Source: Streptomyces echinoruber
Lineage (GTDB): Bacteria > Actinomycetota > Actinomycetes > Streptomycetales > Streptomycetaceae
NCBI RefSeq assembly: GCF_014651135.1
Contig: NZ_BMWH01000017.1
Span: 62,001-126,000 of the forward strand
Length of the DNA stretch: 64,000 bases
Direction: 5' to 3'
The number at the start of each line of letters is the position of its first letter. Position 1 is the stretch's first letter. The notes below the pieces were generated by a model. The model saw only the letters and a list, made by a program, of their open reading frames with translations, searched no databases and was not told where the DNA came from. The position numbers were made by a program, and so were the translations under genes. Of this stretch, positions 51,418 through 59,399 are shown one piece after another.

Positions 51418-51753
51418 TCACCCGCTCGCGCCCCCGTCCATCGCCCCCCGCCGCCGCTCCCCGAACAGCTCCACCGCCGCCCGCACCCGCGTCAGTCCCT
51501 GTGCGAGCGCGCTGACGGAGCCGATCGCGCCGGCGAGGAGGAGCAGGGACCGGTGCAGCCGGTCGGTCTCCGGGACGCCTCCCACGGTCATCGCGGCGAG
51601 CGCGGCGAGTTCCTCCTCCGCGATGGGCCGGTCGGGTAACTCGGCCGGATACGCGGCCAGTTGGCGGCGCAACCGGGACACGGCGACGCGCAGTTCCGTC
51701 ACTCTCGGGTCCTCGCCGCTGCCGGCCACCGGTCTCTGCCCCAAGCTTCGCAC
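51418..51753 (-). CDS. Small DUF5955-like protein of unknown function
   Basis: A 111-aa soluble protein, mostly helical: RVTELRVAVSRLRRQLAAYPAELPDRP, then AEEELAALAAM, and a C-terminal SLLLLAGAIGSVSALAQGLTRVRAAVELFG. I recognise it as the conserved Streptomyces protein next to allR, usually annotated DUF5955. GTG 51753 is preferred because GGGGGAG is five bases upstream, whereas the adjacent GTG 51756 is too close. No function is known. Confidence 0.8.
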   Translation of the reverse strand: MRSLGQRPVAGSGEDPRVTELRVAVSRLRRQLAAYPAELPDRPIAEEELAALAAMTVGGVPETDRLHRSLLLLAGAIGSVSALAQGLTRVRAAVELFGERRRGAMDGGASG

Positions 51754-52029
51754 CACAGCTCCCCCTCGCACGCCGTCGTGCGCGGCTTCTCCGTTCGCGA
51801 GCGCCCCCTGCGCCTCCCGTGCGCCGGGGACGCGGGCCAGTAAACGCCACCGAGTGCGCCCGCGCCACCGTACGGGGCGAAATTCGGCGCCCCGGCCCCA
51901 CCCGTGACCCGGACACGCGCCCCGGCCGCCTGTCGTCCCGTCCGTCCACCCGCCTGTCCGGCCGCCCGCCTGTCTGCCCGCCCGCCCGGCGGGGCGGCGG
52001 CGGGCGCGGCCGTCCGGTATGCAGGAGCC

Positions 52030-52779
52030 ATGACGCAGACGAAGCGTGGCCCCACGGCACCCCCGGCCCCCGGCCCCGCGCCCCGGACGAACCACGACCC
52101 CGCGCCCCGGACGAACCACGACCCCGCGCGGACGGACTCCGACCCCGCCCCACGGACGGACTCCGGCCCCGTGCCCCGGTCGGACCGTGAGGAAGGGCAG
52201 GTCGCCGGGCTGCTGCTGGCCGCCGGCGGGGGGCGGCGGCTCGGCGGGCGGCCCAAGGCGCTGCTCACCCACCGGGGCCGGCCGCTCGTGGAGCACGCGG
52301 TGCGGGTGCTGCGGGCGGGCGGCTGCGCGCGCGTGCACGTGGTGCTGGGGGCGCGGGCCGGTGTCGTACGGGAGCGGGCGGACCTGAGCGGCTGCACGGT
52401 GGTGGACAACCCGGAGTGGGCGCAGGGCATGGGCTCCTCCCTGCGCGCCGGGCTCGCCTCGCTGGCCGGGACGGGCGCGCGGGCGGCGCTGGTGCTGCTG
52501 GTCGACCAGCCCGGCATCGGACCGGAGGCGGTAACCCGGATCCGGGCCGCGTACGCGTCACCGGAGTCGCTCGCCATGGCGTCCTACGGCGGAGTGCGTG
52601 GGCACCCGGTCCTGCTCGGCGCCGCCCACTGGTCGGGCGTCGCGGCGACCGCGACGGGCGACCGGGGGGCCCGGGCCTACCTGAAGGCGCACGAGGCGGC
52701 GATCCGGTGGGTGGAGTGCGCGGACGTGGCGCAGCCGTACGACATCGACACGGAAGCCGACCTGACGCACCTGCGGTGA
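52030..52779 (+). CDS. MobA-like nucleotidyltransferase (molybdenum cofactor cytidylyltransferase-like)
   Basis: A 249-aa protein. After a disordered 55-residue leader the NTP-transferase fold starts with VAGLLLAAGGGRRLGGRPKALL. It continues with VHVVLGARAGVV, DNPEWAQGMGSSLRAGL and LVLLVDQPGIGPEAVTRI, the MocA-type series. It ends with VECADVAQPYDIDTEADL. Such enzymes load CMP or GMP on molybdopterin, as needed by xanthine dehydrogenase-type enzymes; that fits its place beside purine catabolism. The leader contains a 24-bp direct repeat (CGCGCCCCGGACGAACCACG units, about 52077-52125), so the true start may be further in. Confidence 0.85.
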   Translation: MTQTKRGPTAPPAPGPAPRTNHDPAPRTNHDPARTDSDPAPRTDSGPVPRSDREEGQVAGLLLAAGGGRRLGGRPKALLTHRGRPLVEHAVRVLRAGGCARVHVVLGARAGVVRERADLSGCTVVDNPEWAQGMGSSLRAGLASLAGTGARAALVLLVDQPGIGPEAVTRIRAAYASPESLAMASYGGVRGHPVLLGAAHWSGVAATATGDRGARAYLKAHEAAIRWVECADVAQPYDIDTEADLTHLR

Positions 52780-52964
52780 GGGCCGCCGCGGGAGGGGCCA
52801 TACCGCCTCGACGGAAAGGCCGGAGCGCCCCGGCGGAAGGGATGGAACGCCCCGACGGAAGGGCCGCGGCGCCCGGCAGGAGGAACCGCGGACGCCTCGG
52901 TTCCAGAGCCTGCCGCGGCTCCAGAACCTGCCGCGGCTCAGAGCCTCCCGGCGTCAACAAACCA

Positions 52965-52993
52965 TTGAACTTCCACCATGAGGAAATTAGCAT
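52965..52993 (+). promoter_or_regulatory. aceB promoter with candidate AllR operator in the spacer
   Basis: TTGAAC (52965-52970), 17 bp, TAGCAT (52988-52993) make a good sigma-70-type promoter. The spacer contains TTCC-N7-GGAA (52971-52985), followed by ATTAG, the same arrangement as at 50252-50271 upstream of allR. A repressor bound here would block the promoter. Confidence 0.65.
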
Positions 52994-53030
52994 CCGTTTT
53001 CCAGAAGCCCGTCCAAGGGAGTGACAGCCG

Positions 53031-54656
53031 ATGTCCGCATCAGCGCCGTCCCCGCCGGTCGTCGTCGACGCCGAGCCCCTGCCGCGGCAGGAGGAGGTCC
53101 TCACCGACGCGGCGCTCGCCTTCGTGGCCGAGCTGCACCGGCGGTTCACACCGCGCCGCGACGAGCTCCTCGCCCGCCGTGCCGAGCGGCGCGCCGAGAT
53201 CGCCCGCACCGCCACCCTCGACTTCCTGCCGGAGACGGCCGCGATCCGCGCCGACGACTCCTGGCGGGTCGCGCCCTGCCCGCCCGCGCTGCAGGACCGC
53301 CGGGTGGAGATCACCGGCCCCACCGACCGCAAGATGACGATCAACGCGCTCAATTCGGGCGCGCGGGTGTGGCTGGCGGACTTCGAGGACGCCTCCTCCC
53401 CCACCTGGCACAACGTGGTCCTCGGCCAGCTCAATCTGATCGACGCCTACACCCGGAACATCGACTTCACGGACCCCGCCTCCGGCAAGTCGTACGCGCT
53501 GCGCCCCGCCGAGGAGCTGGCGACGGTCGTCGTGCGTCCGCGCGGCTGGCACCTGGACGAGCGTCACCTCCGCGACGCCGACGGCCGCCGGATCCCCGGC
53601 GCCCTCGTCGACTTCGGCCTGTACTTCTTCCACAACGCCCGGCGCCTGCTCGACCTCGGCATGGGCCCGTACTTCTACCTGCCGAAGCTGGAGTCGCACC
53701 TGGAGGCCCGCCTCTGGAACGACGTGTTCGTCTTCGCCCAGGACCACCTCGGCATCCCGCAGGGCACCGTCCGCGCGACCGTCCTCATCGAGACGATCAC
53801 GGCCGCGTTCGAGATGGAGGAGATCCTCTACGAACTGCGCGACCACGCCTCGGGGTTGAACGCCGGCCGCTGGGACTACCTGTTCTCGATCATCAAGAAC
53901 TTCCGTGACGCGGGACCGGAGTTCGTGCTGCCGGACCGCAACGCGGTCACGATGACCGCCCCGTTCATGCGGGCCTACACCGAACTCCTCGTCCGCACCT
54001 GCCACCGGCGCGGCGCGCACGCGATCGGCGGCATGGCGGCGTTCATCCCCTCCCGCAGGGACCCCGAGGTCAACAGGGTCGCCTTCGAGAAGGTCCGCGC
54101 CGACAAGGACCGGGAGGCGGGCGACGGCTTCGACGGCTCCTGGGTGGCCCACCCCGACCTGGTCCCGATCGCCATGGAGTCCTTCGACAAGGTCCTCGGC
54201 GACCGCCCGCACCAGAAGGACCGCCTGCGCGAGGACGTCGAGGTCGAGGCCGCCGACCTGCTCGCCGTCGGCTCCCTCGACGCCAAGCCGACGTACGCGG
54301 GCCTGGTCAACGCCGTCCAGGTCGGCATCCGCTACATCGAGGCCTGGCTGCGCGGCCTGGGCGCCGTCGCCATCTTCCACCTCATGGAGGACGCGGCCAC
54401 CGCCGAGATCTCCCGCTCCCAGGTCTGGCAGTGGATCAACGCCGGCGTCGTCCTCGACAACGGCGAGCGGGTCACCGCGGACCTCGCCCGCAGGGTCGCC
54501 GCCGACGACCTCGCGCACCTGCGCGCCGAACTGGGCGAGGATGCCTTCGCGGCCGGCCGCTGGCGGCAGGCGCACGACCTGTTCCTCACGGTCGCCCTCG
54601 ACGAGGAGTACACCGACTTCCTCACGCTGCCGGCCTACGAGCGGCTCGAGGGCTGA
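53031..54656 (+). CDS. aceB: Malate synthase A
   Basis: A 541-aa malate synthase: glyoxylate + acetyl-CoA -> malate. GPTDRKMTINALNSGARVWLADFEDASSPTW includes the family signature and glyoxylate-site residues. VVVRPRGWHLDERH, LIETITAAFEMEEILYELRDHASGLNAGRWDY and AHAIGGMAAFIPSRRDP follow, with the catalytic Asp region HLMEDAATAEISRSQVWQW near the C-terminus. AGGGAG precedes the ATG. It disposes of glyoxylate from ureidoglycolate in the allantoin pathway and of acetate. Its promoter shares a motif with allR, so co-regulation is expected. Confidence 0.96.
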   Translation: MSASAPSPPVVVDAEPLPRQEEVLTDAALAFVAELHRRFTPRRDELLARRAERRAEIARTATLDFLPETAAIRADDSWRVAPCPPALQDRRVEITGPTDRKMTINALNSGARVWLADFEDASSPTWHNVVLGQLNLIDAYTRNIDFTDPASGKSYALRPAEELATVVVRPRGWHLDERHLRDADGRRIPGALVDFGLYFFHNARRLLDLGMGPYFYLPKLESHLEARLWNDVFVFAQDHLGIPQGTVRATVLIETITAAFEMEEILYELRDHASGLNAGRWDYLFSIIKNFRDAGPEFVLPDRNAVTMTAPFMRAYTELLVRTCHRRGAHAIGGMAAFIPSRRDPEVNRVAFEKVRADKDREAGDGFDGSWVAHPDLVPIAMESFDKVLGDRPHQKDRLREDVEVEAADLLAVGSLDAKPTYAGLVNAVQVGIRYIEAWLRGLGAVAIFHLMEDAATAEISRSQVWQWINAGVVLDNGERVTADLARRVAADDLAHLRAELGEDAFAAGRWRQAHDLFLTVALDEEYTDFLTLPAYERLEG

Positions 54657-54701
54657 GCGGGCCCCTCACCGGCCCGGGGTGACCCCCCGGGCCCGGGATG
54701 C

Positions 54702-54739
54702 CCCCACCGGCCCGGGGTGAGCGCCCCGGGCCGGTGGGG
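54702..54739. terminator. Bidirectional stem-loop between aceB and the HipA-like gene
   Basis: CCCCACCGGCCCGGGG (54702-54717) pairs perfectly with 54724-54739 around TGAGCG. It lies 45 nt after aceB and immediately abuts the stop of the convergent gene. Confidence 0.85.
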
Positions 54740-55663
54740 TCACCGCCGTCGTTCCAGGTGCACCGACCAGTCCTGTTCCGCCGCCGGCTTGCCGTGCAGG
54801 TCGGGGACCTGCTTGAGCCAGTCCGGGCGGCCCTGCCGAGTGCGTGCGGCGCGCCGGGCGTTCTCGGCGTCGAGTTCCCGGCGGCTGGGGAAGTCGGTGG
54901 GCAGCCAGGCGGACGAGGCCCGCGCCCGCGCGTGGAGGTAGCGGACGTAGGCCTCGCGCACGTCGTCGGGCGTGGCGAAGCCGGGCTCGCCGGCCAGCCA
55001 CCGGTCGGGGACGGCGGCGGTGACCTCGCGCAGCAGCCGTTCGGTGACGCGGGGCGCGAGGGCGGCGTCGGCGGCGCGGACGTCCGGGCCGCAGGGGCCG
55101 AGGGCGTGGTGCCGGAAGTCGTAGGTCTTCTCCGGGGCCGAGGTGTCCCAGCGGTGGTGGAAGAGGAGGGCCGCGCCGTGGTCGATGAGCCACAGGCGCG
55201 GGGGCGCGACGCCGAGCGTCGGCCAGACCATCAGGTTGGAGCTGTGGACGGTGCGGTCCACGTTGACCGTGAGGGCGTCCAGCCATACGACGCGGCCGGC
55301 CTCCACCGGGTCCACGCGGAAGGCGCGGGCGACCTCGGGGGTGAAGTCGCGGGCGCCCGGCAGGTAATCCATGCCCAGGTTCACGCCCGCGCTGGCGTTC
55401 AGCAGGTCGCGTACCTCCTGGTGCGGCTCGTGCGCGCCCAGGGCCGGGTCGAAGCGGGTGAGCACCAGCTCGGGGACGCGCAGGCCCAGCGCGCGGGCCA
55501 GCTCGCCCACGATCACCTCGGCGACCAGCGCCTTGCGCCCCTGCGCGGAACCGGTGAACTTCACCACGTACGTGCCCAGGTCGTCCGCCTCGACCACGCC
55601 GGGCACGGAGCCGCCGGACCTCAGCGGCGCGATGTAGCGGGTCGCGGTGACCTCTCTCAGCAT
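54740..55663 (-). CDS. HipA-like kinase-fold protein
   Basis: A 307-aa protein of the HipA-family kinase group common in Streptomyces. YVVKFTGSAQGRKALVAEVIVGELARALGL contains the likely ATP-binding Lys. VVWLDALTVNVDRTVHSSNLMVW resembles the catalytic D-x-x-x-N loop (Asp then Asn), and LWLIDHGAALLFHH gives the metal-binding Asp. No N-terminal HipB-binding subdomain and no HipB partner gene are adjacent, so a classical toxin-antitoxin role is unlikely. ATG 55663 has GGGGA very close. The partner DUF3037-type gene often found with it is not visible here. Confidence 0.8.
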   Translation of the reverse strand: MLREVTATRYIAPLRSGGSVPGVVEADDLGTYVVKFTGSAQGRKALVAEVIVGELARALGLRVPELVLTRFDPALGAHEPHQEVRDLLNASAGVNLGMDYLPGARDFTPEVARAFRVDPVEAGRVVWLDALTVNVDRTVHSSNLMVWPTLGVAPPRLWLIDHGAALLFHHRWDTSAPEKTYDFRHHALGPCGPDVRAADAALAPRVTERLLREVTAAVPDRWLAGEPGFATPDDVREAYVRYLHARARASSAWLPTDFPSRRELDAENARRAARTRQGRPDWLKQVPDLHGKPAAEQDWSVHLERRR

Positions 55664-56092
55664 TTCCCCATGCCGTTCGCCTCTCTGGCCTCAGAACCCG
55701 CGCCCGGCTTCGGAGGTGCGAAGGAGCGGGAACCGCCCGGCATCAGCCCCGGGGAGAATCCGGGGAGTTTCGCCTGGCATGCGGGTCCCCCCTGCCTTCC
55801 GGGCAGTCCGTCGACGGCGGTGCGCCCCTCGCTTCCGGCCTCCGGCCTCCGGCACGAAGTGAGCATGGTAACCGAAGGTGACTGCCGACGGGGAGTGCCC
55901 GAGGCACCGCGCCGAGGCCACGACGGACTCTCCCGTCTCCGGCATGATCGAGGCGCGGATATGCCGTAGCACGGGGCAGCCGTCCTTGTCGTCCGTGCCG
56001 TCCGCACCCTTCTGATCTGCGTGAACACCGGGTGGAAGAGACTCACCGACCGCCTGCTCACCGTAGGGGCGGCGCATCGGTTCCCTGATGCG
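55664..56092. other. Gene-free region upstream of the HipA-like gene
   Basis: A 429-bp stretch between two leftward genes. On the minus strand 55820-55700 can form several adjacent GC stems (for example CTCCCCGG-ATT-CTCCCCGGGG), which could be a structured leader of the HipA-like mRNA. I cannot assign it to a riboswitch class. No coding frame is supported. Confidence 0.4.
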
Positions 56093-57214
56093 TCACCCGT
56101 CGGTGTGCGGGGTTGTCGTGGGGGGTTCCACGGGCAGTTCCACGGTGACGAGGAGTCCGCCGGCGGAGCGCGGGGTGAGGGTGAGGGTGCCGTCGTGTGC
56201 GCGGGTGATGGTCTTGACGATGGCCAGGCCGAGGCCGACGCCCGCGTGGTCGGTGTGCAGGCGCTCGGTGCCGCGCCGGAAGGGCTCGGTGAGTGTCGAG
56301 ACCAGTTCCGGAGTGAGCTTCTCGCCGGTGTTCTCGACAGTGAGCACCACGGTCTTGGGGCGGACGCCGGTGTTGACCCACACGGTGCCCTGTTCGGGCA
56401 GGTTGTGGACGATCGCGTTGTGCACGAGGTTCGTGGTCAGCTGCAGCAGGAGCGCCTGCGATCCGATCGTGGGGGTGATGTCGCCGGAGGTCTCGAGGGT
56501 GACGCCGTGCTTTTCCGCGAGGGGGAGGAGCGTTTCGGTGGCCTCTTCCACGAGCAGGGACAGGTCGACGGGTTCCCGGGTGAAGGACCTTTGCTCGGCG
56601 CGGCTGAGCAGGAGCAGTGCTTCGGTGAGGTGGATCGCCCGGGTGTTGACGGCGTGGAGGCGGTCGATGACCTCACCGGCGTCGTGGTGCGGATCGGTGC
56701 GGGCCACGTCGAGGAGCGCCTTCGAGATCGCCAGCGGGGTGCGCAACTCGTGAGAGGCGTTGGCCGCGAATCTCCGCTGTTCGGCGACGTGTGCTTCGAG
56801 CCGTGCGAGCATCGCGTCGAAGGCGTCGGCGAGTTCGCGGAACTCGTCCTTGCGGCCCGGTAGCCGGATCCGGTGGGAAAGCGACCCGCTCGTGGCCCTG
56901 CGTGTGGCGTCCGTGATGCGGGTCAGGGGGGCGAGCATGCGGCCGGCGAGGATCCACCCTCCCCCGAGGCCGAACACCAGCAGGAACGCCAGCACCGCGG
57001 CTGCTCTCGGAGCGAAAACGCGCAGGAGGTTGGACCGGATGGGAAAAACACCGTGCAGGGGGGTGTCGGCGGAGACGATGAGCGCACGGTCGGGGACGTA
57101 ACGCAGGAGGAACACCCACACCGCCGCGAGCAGCAGGATGCCGGCCGGCATCAGGAATCCGGCGTAGCTGAGGGTGAGTTTGAGGCGAACGCTCAACCCG
57201 GGTGCTCTATCCAT
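56093..57214 (-). CDS. Sensor histidine kinase of an OmpR-type two-component system
   Basis: A 373-aa membrane kinase. TM1 (about 12-38, AGFLMPAGILLLAAVWVFLL) and TM2 (about 75-100, AVLAFLLVFGLGGGWILAG) flank a short extracytoplasmic loop. A HAMP domain follows (RMLAPLTRITDATRRATSGSL). The H-box is RRFAANASHELRTPLAISKALLD; N-box NLVHNAIVHNLPEQG and G-box HAGVGLGLAIVKTI are complete. GGGAGGTGAGC precedes ATG 57214, which overlaps the response-regulator stop by 8 bp. The small sensor loop suggests detection of a membrane or envelope signal. Confidence 0.93.
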   Translation of the reverse strand: MDRAPGLSVRLKLTLSYAGFLMPAGILLLAAVWVFLLRYVPDRALIVSADTPLHGVFPIRSNLLRVFAPRAAAVLAFLLVFGLGGGWILAGRMLAPLTRITDATRRATSGSLSHRIRLPGRKDEFRELADAFDAMLARLEAHVAEQRRFAANASHELRTPLAISKALLDVARTDPHHDAGEVIDRLHAVNTRAIHLTEALLLLSRAEQRSFTREPVDLSLLVEEATETLLPLAEKHGVTLETSGDITPTIGSQALLLQLTTNLVHNAIVHNLPEQGTVWVNTGVRPKTVVLTVENTGEKLTPELVSTLTEPFRRGTERLHTDHAGVGLGLAIVKTITRAHDGTLTLTPRSAGGLLVTVELPVEPPTTTPHTDG

Positions 57215-57902
57215 GCTCACCTCCCTTCCCTCCGGCGCCTGCTCCCGTGTCGATGCGGTAGCCGACGCCCGGCACGGTGGCGATGATCCAGGGTTCGCCG
57301 AGGCGCTTGCGCAGTGCCGAGACGGTGATGCGCACGGCGTTGGTGAACGGGTCGGCGTTCGCGTCCCACGCGCGTTCCAGAAGTTCTTCGGCGCTGACGA
57401 CACCGCCTTCGGCGGCGACGAGGACGTCGAGCACGGCGAACTGCTTCCTGGTCAACGCCACGTAGCGGCCGTTCCGGTAGACCTCGCGGCGGAACGGGTC
57501 CAGCCGCAGACCCGCGATCTCCCGCACGGGCGGCCTGTGGTGGGCACGTCTGCGGTCGAGTGCTCTGAGCCTGAGCGCGAGTTCCCGGAGTTCGAAGGGT
57601 TTCGTGAGGTAGTCGTCGGCGCCGAGCGCGAACCCGGAGGCCTTGTCGTCGAGCCGGTCGGCCGCGGTGAGCATGAGGATCGGCATGCCGCTGCCGGAGG
57701 CGACGATGCGCCGGGCGATCTCGTCACCGGACGGTCCGGGAATGTCCCGGTCGAGGACGGCGATGTCGTAGGTGTTGATGCTCAGCAGCTCCACAGCGGT
57801 GTCGCCGTCACCGGCGATGTCGGCCGCGATCGCTTCCAGGCGCAGGCCGTCGCGGACGGCTTCCGCCAGATAAGGTTCGTCCTCGACGATCAGCACGCGC
57901 AT
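57207..57902 (-). CDS. OmpR/PhoB-family response regulator
   Basis: A 231-aa regulator. The receiver has the acidic pair VEDEP, phospho-acceptor Asp51 in AVLDRDIPGPSG, the conserved Thr in LMLTAADR and Lys in DYLTKPFELRELALRLRAL. The C-terminal winged helix (about 130-225) reads RNGRYVALTRKQFAVLDVL, then NAVRITVSALRKRLGEPWIIATVPGVGYRI. It partners the kinase it overlaps. The divergent short secreted-protein frame at 57990 and the membrane EEP gene beyond may be targets. Confidence 0.94.
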   Translation of the reverse strand: MRVLIVEDEPYLAEAVRDGLRLEAIAADIAGDGDTAVELLSINTYDIAVLDRDIPGPSGDEIARRIVASGSGMPILMLTAADRLDDKASGFALGADDYLTKPFELRELALRLRALDRRRAHHRPPVREIAGLRLDPFRREVYRNGRYVALTRKQFAVLDVLVAAEGGVVSAEELLERAWDANADPFTNAVRITVSALRKRLGEPWIIATVPGVGYRIDTGAGAGGKGGEHG

Positions 57903-57989
57903 ACCGCCGATGCTACGAGCCGGCGCATATCGCCGGCGTATCGAAAACCGCATACGTGCCGGCAACACCGCGCCGCCTTCACTGGCGGC

Positions 57990-58196
57990 ATGCTTCGAAC
58001 CCCACCCTCAGCACGAACAACGTCCCGCCGGGTTCGCCGGCCCCTTGCCCCCGGTCTGATGGTCGTCGCAGCGGTGATCACCGCGGCCTTCGGCTACCAG
58101 GTGCCGAATTCATCGGCCTCCTCGGCCTGCCCGGCCTCCTCGGCCTGCTCGGCCCCACCGTCCTCCCCCGCCCAGGACCCGAGGATGCAGCGGTGA
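57990..58196 (+). CDS. Possible small exported protein
   Basis: A 68-codon frame, divergent from the response regulator. It encodes a basic start (MLRTPPSARTTSRRVRRPLAPG), a hydrophobic stretch LMVVAAVITAAFGYQV, and a short Ser/Ala/Cys-rich tail ending SSPAQDPRMQR. It looks like a signal peptide with a truncated mature part. There is no strong ribosome-binding site, and part of the tail comes from a CCTCCTCGGCCTG repeat, so it may be a remnant. Confidence 0.35.
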   Translation: MLRTPPSARTTSRRVRRPLAPGLMVVAAVITAAFGYQVPNSSASSACPASSACSAPPSSPAQDPRMQR

Positions 58197-58219
58197 CCGG
58201 CAGCGAGCGAGGACGGACG

Positions 58220-59350
58220 ATGACGCGGGTGGACACGGCGGAGACCGGGCAGGGCCAGGGCGGCGCCGGCCACCCGGACACCGGCTCCGGCACCCGGCGC
58301 GCGGGCATCCGGTGGGCGGGCATCCGGTGGGCGGGCGTCCTGCGGGCGGGCATCCGGCGGGCGATCCGCATCGGCTCCCGACCGGGGCCGTGGAAGCGCG
58401 GCCCGGTGCTCGCGGCGCCGGCACTGCTGCTGGGCCTGCTCATGCTGCTGCACGCGAAGATCCCGAACCGGGTCGGGAATCTCGGCAGTCTGGTGGAGAC
58501 CTTCCTGCCGTGGTTCGGCCTGTTCGTCCCGGTGCTGCTGGCCGGGGCGCTGTGGCGCCGTTCCGCCTCCGCGGTGGCCGCGCTGCTGCTGCCGGTCGCG
58601 GTGTGGCTGCACCTCTTCGGCGGGCTGCTCGGCGACAAGTCCCACCCGGGCGGCGACCTCACCGTGGTCAGCCACAACGTCGGCGCCGGCAACCCCGACC
58701 CGGCCGGCACCGCCCGCGACCTGATCGCCTCCGGTGCGGACGTGCTGGCGCTGGAGGAGCTGACCCGGCAGGCCAGGGGCACGTACGAGAAGGAGCTGGC
58801 GAAGGCGTACCCGTACCACACGGTGCTGGGCACGGTCGGGCTGTGGAGCAAGCTGCCGCTGTCGGACACCCGGCCGGTCGACGTCAAGATGGACTACGGG
58901 CCGCTGGCGGACACCAAGCCGGCCGCGGTCAAGATGACCTACAACCGCGCGCTGCGCACCACGGTGGCCACGGACCGGGGGCCGCTGGCGGTGTATGTGG
59001 CCCACCTGGGGTCCGCGCGGGTGACTCCCAGGACGGGCTTTTGGACGGACTCGCGGGACAGGGGCGCGCAGGCGCTCGGCGAGGCCGTCGCCGCCGAGCG
59101 GAACGAGCGGGTGGTGCTGCTCGGCGACCTGAACGGCACCCTGGACGACCGCGCGTTCGCCGGCATCACCTCGCGGCTGCGCTCGGCCCAGGACGCGGCC
59201 GGGGACGGCTTCGGCTTCAGCTGGCCGGCGAAGTTCCCGGTGGTGCGGATCGACCAGATCCTGGTCCGCGGCGTGAAACCGGAGAGCTCGTGGACGCTGC
59301 CGGCCACGGGCAGTGACCACCTGCCGGTGGCGGCCAGGATCCGCTGGTGA
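58220..59350 (+). CDS. Membrane-anchored endonuclease/exonuclease/phosphatase (EEP) family protein
   Basis: A 376-aa protein. After an Arg/Gly-rich N-terminus with short repeats (GIRWAGIRWAGVLRAGIRR) three hydrophobic segments (about 65-85, 98-115 and 122-140) precede an extracytoplasmic EEP domain. Its motifs are VVSHNVGAG, LALEELTRQ with the metal Glu, VYVAHLGS, VVLLGDLNGTLDD and TGSDHLPVAARI with the catalytic Asp/His. Family members cleave phosphodiesters of lipids, nucleotides or nucleic acids. GAGGACGG precedes ATG 58220; GTG 58194 is an alternative start. Confidence 0.85.
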   Translation: MTRVDTAETGQGQGGAGHPDTGSGTRRAGIRWAGIRWAGVLRAGIRRAIRIGSRPGPWKRGPVLAAPALLLGLLMLLHAKIPNRVGNLGSLVETFLPWFGLFVPVLLAGALWRRSASAVAALLLPVAVWLHLFGGLLGDKSHPGGDLTVVSHNVGAGNPDPAGTARDLIASGADVLALEELTRQARGTYEKELAKAYPYHTVLGTVGLWSKLPLSDTRPVDVKMDYGPLADTKPAAVKMTYNRALRTTVATDRGPLAVYVAHLGSARVTPRTGFWTDSRDRGAQALGEAVAAERNERVVLLGDLNGTLDDRAFAGITSRLRSAQDAAGDGFGFSWPAKFPVVRIDQILVRGVKPESSWTLPATGSDHLPVAARIRW

Positions 59351-59399
59351 ACACCGCGCGCGGGCCGGGTACGGCAGCCCGAGCCCGCCCGCGTGCCGG

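Noticed and set aside
54740..55663. HipBA toxin-antitoxin module
   Set aside because: No HipB-like helix-turn-helix gene is adjacent, and the protein lacks the HipA N-terminal subdomain.
55700..55820. Riboswitch-like leader upstream of the HipA-like gene
   Set aside because: Stems are present, but I could not match the conserved core of the c-di-AMP (ydaO) or cobalamin classes.
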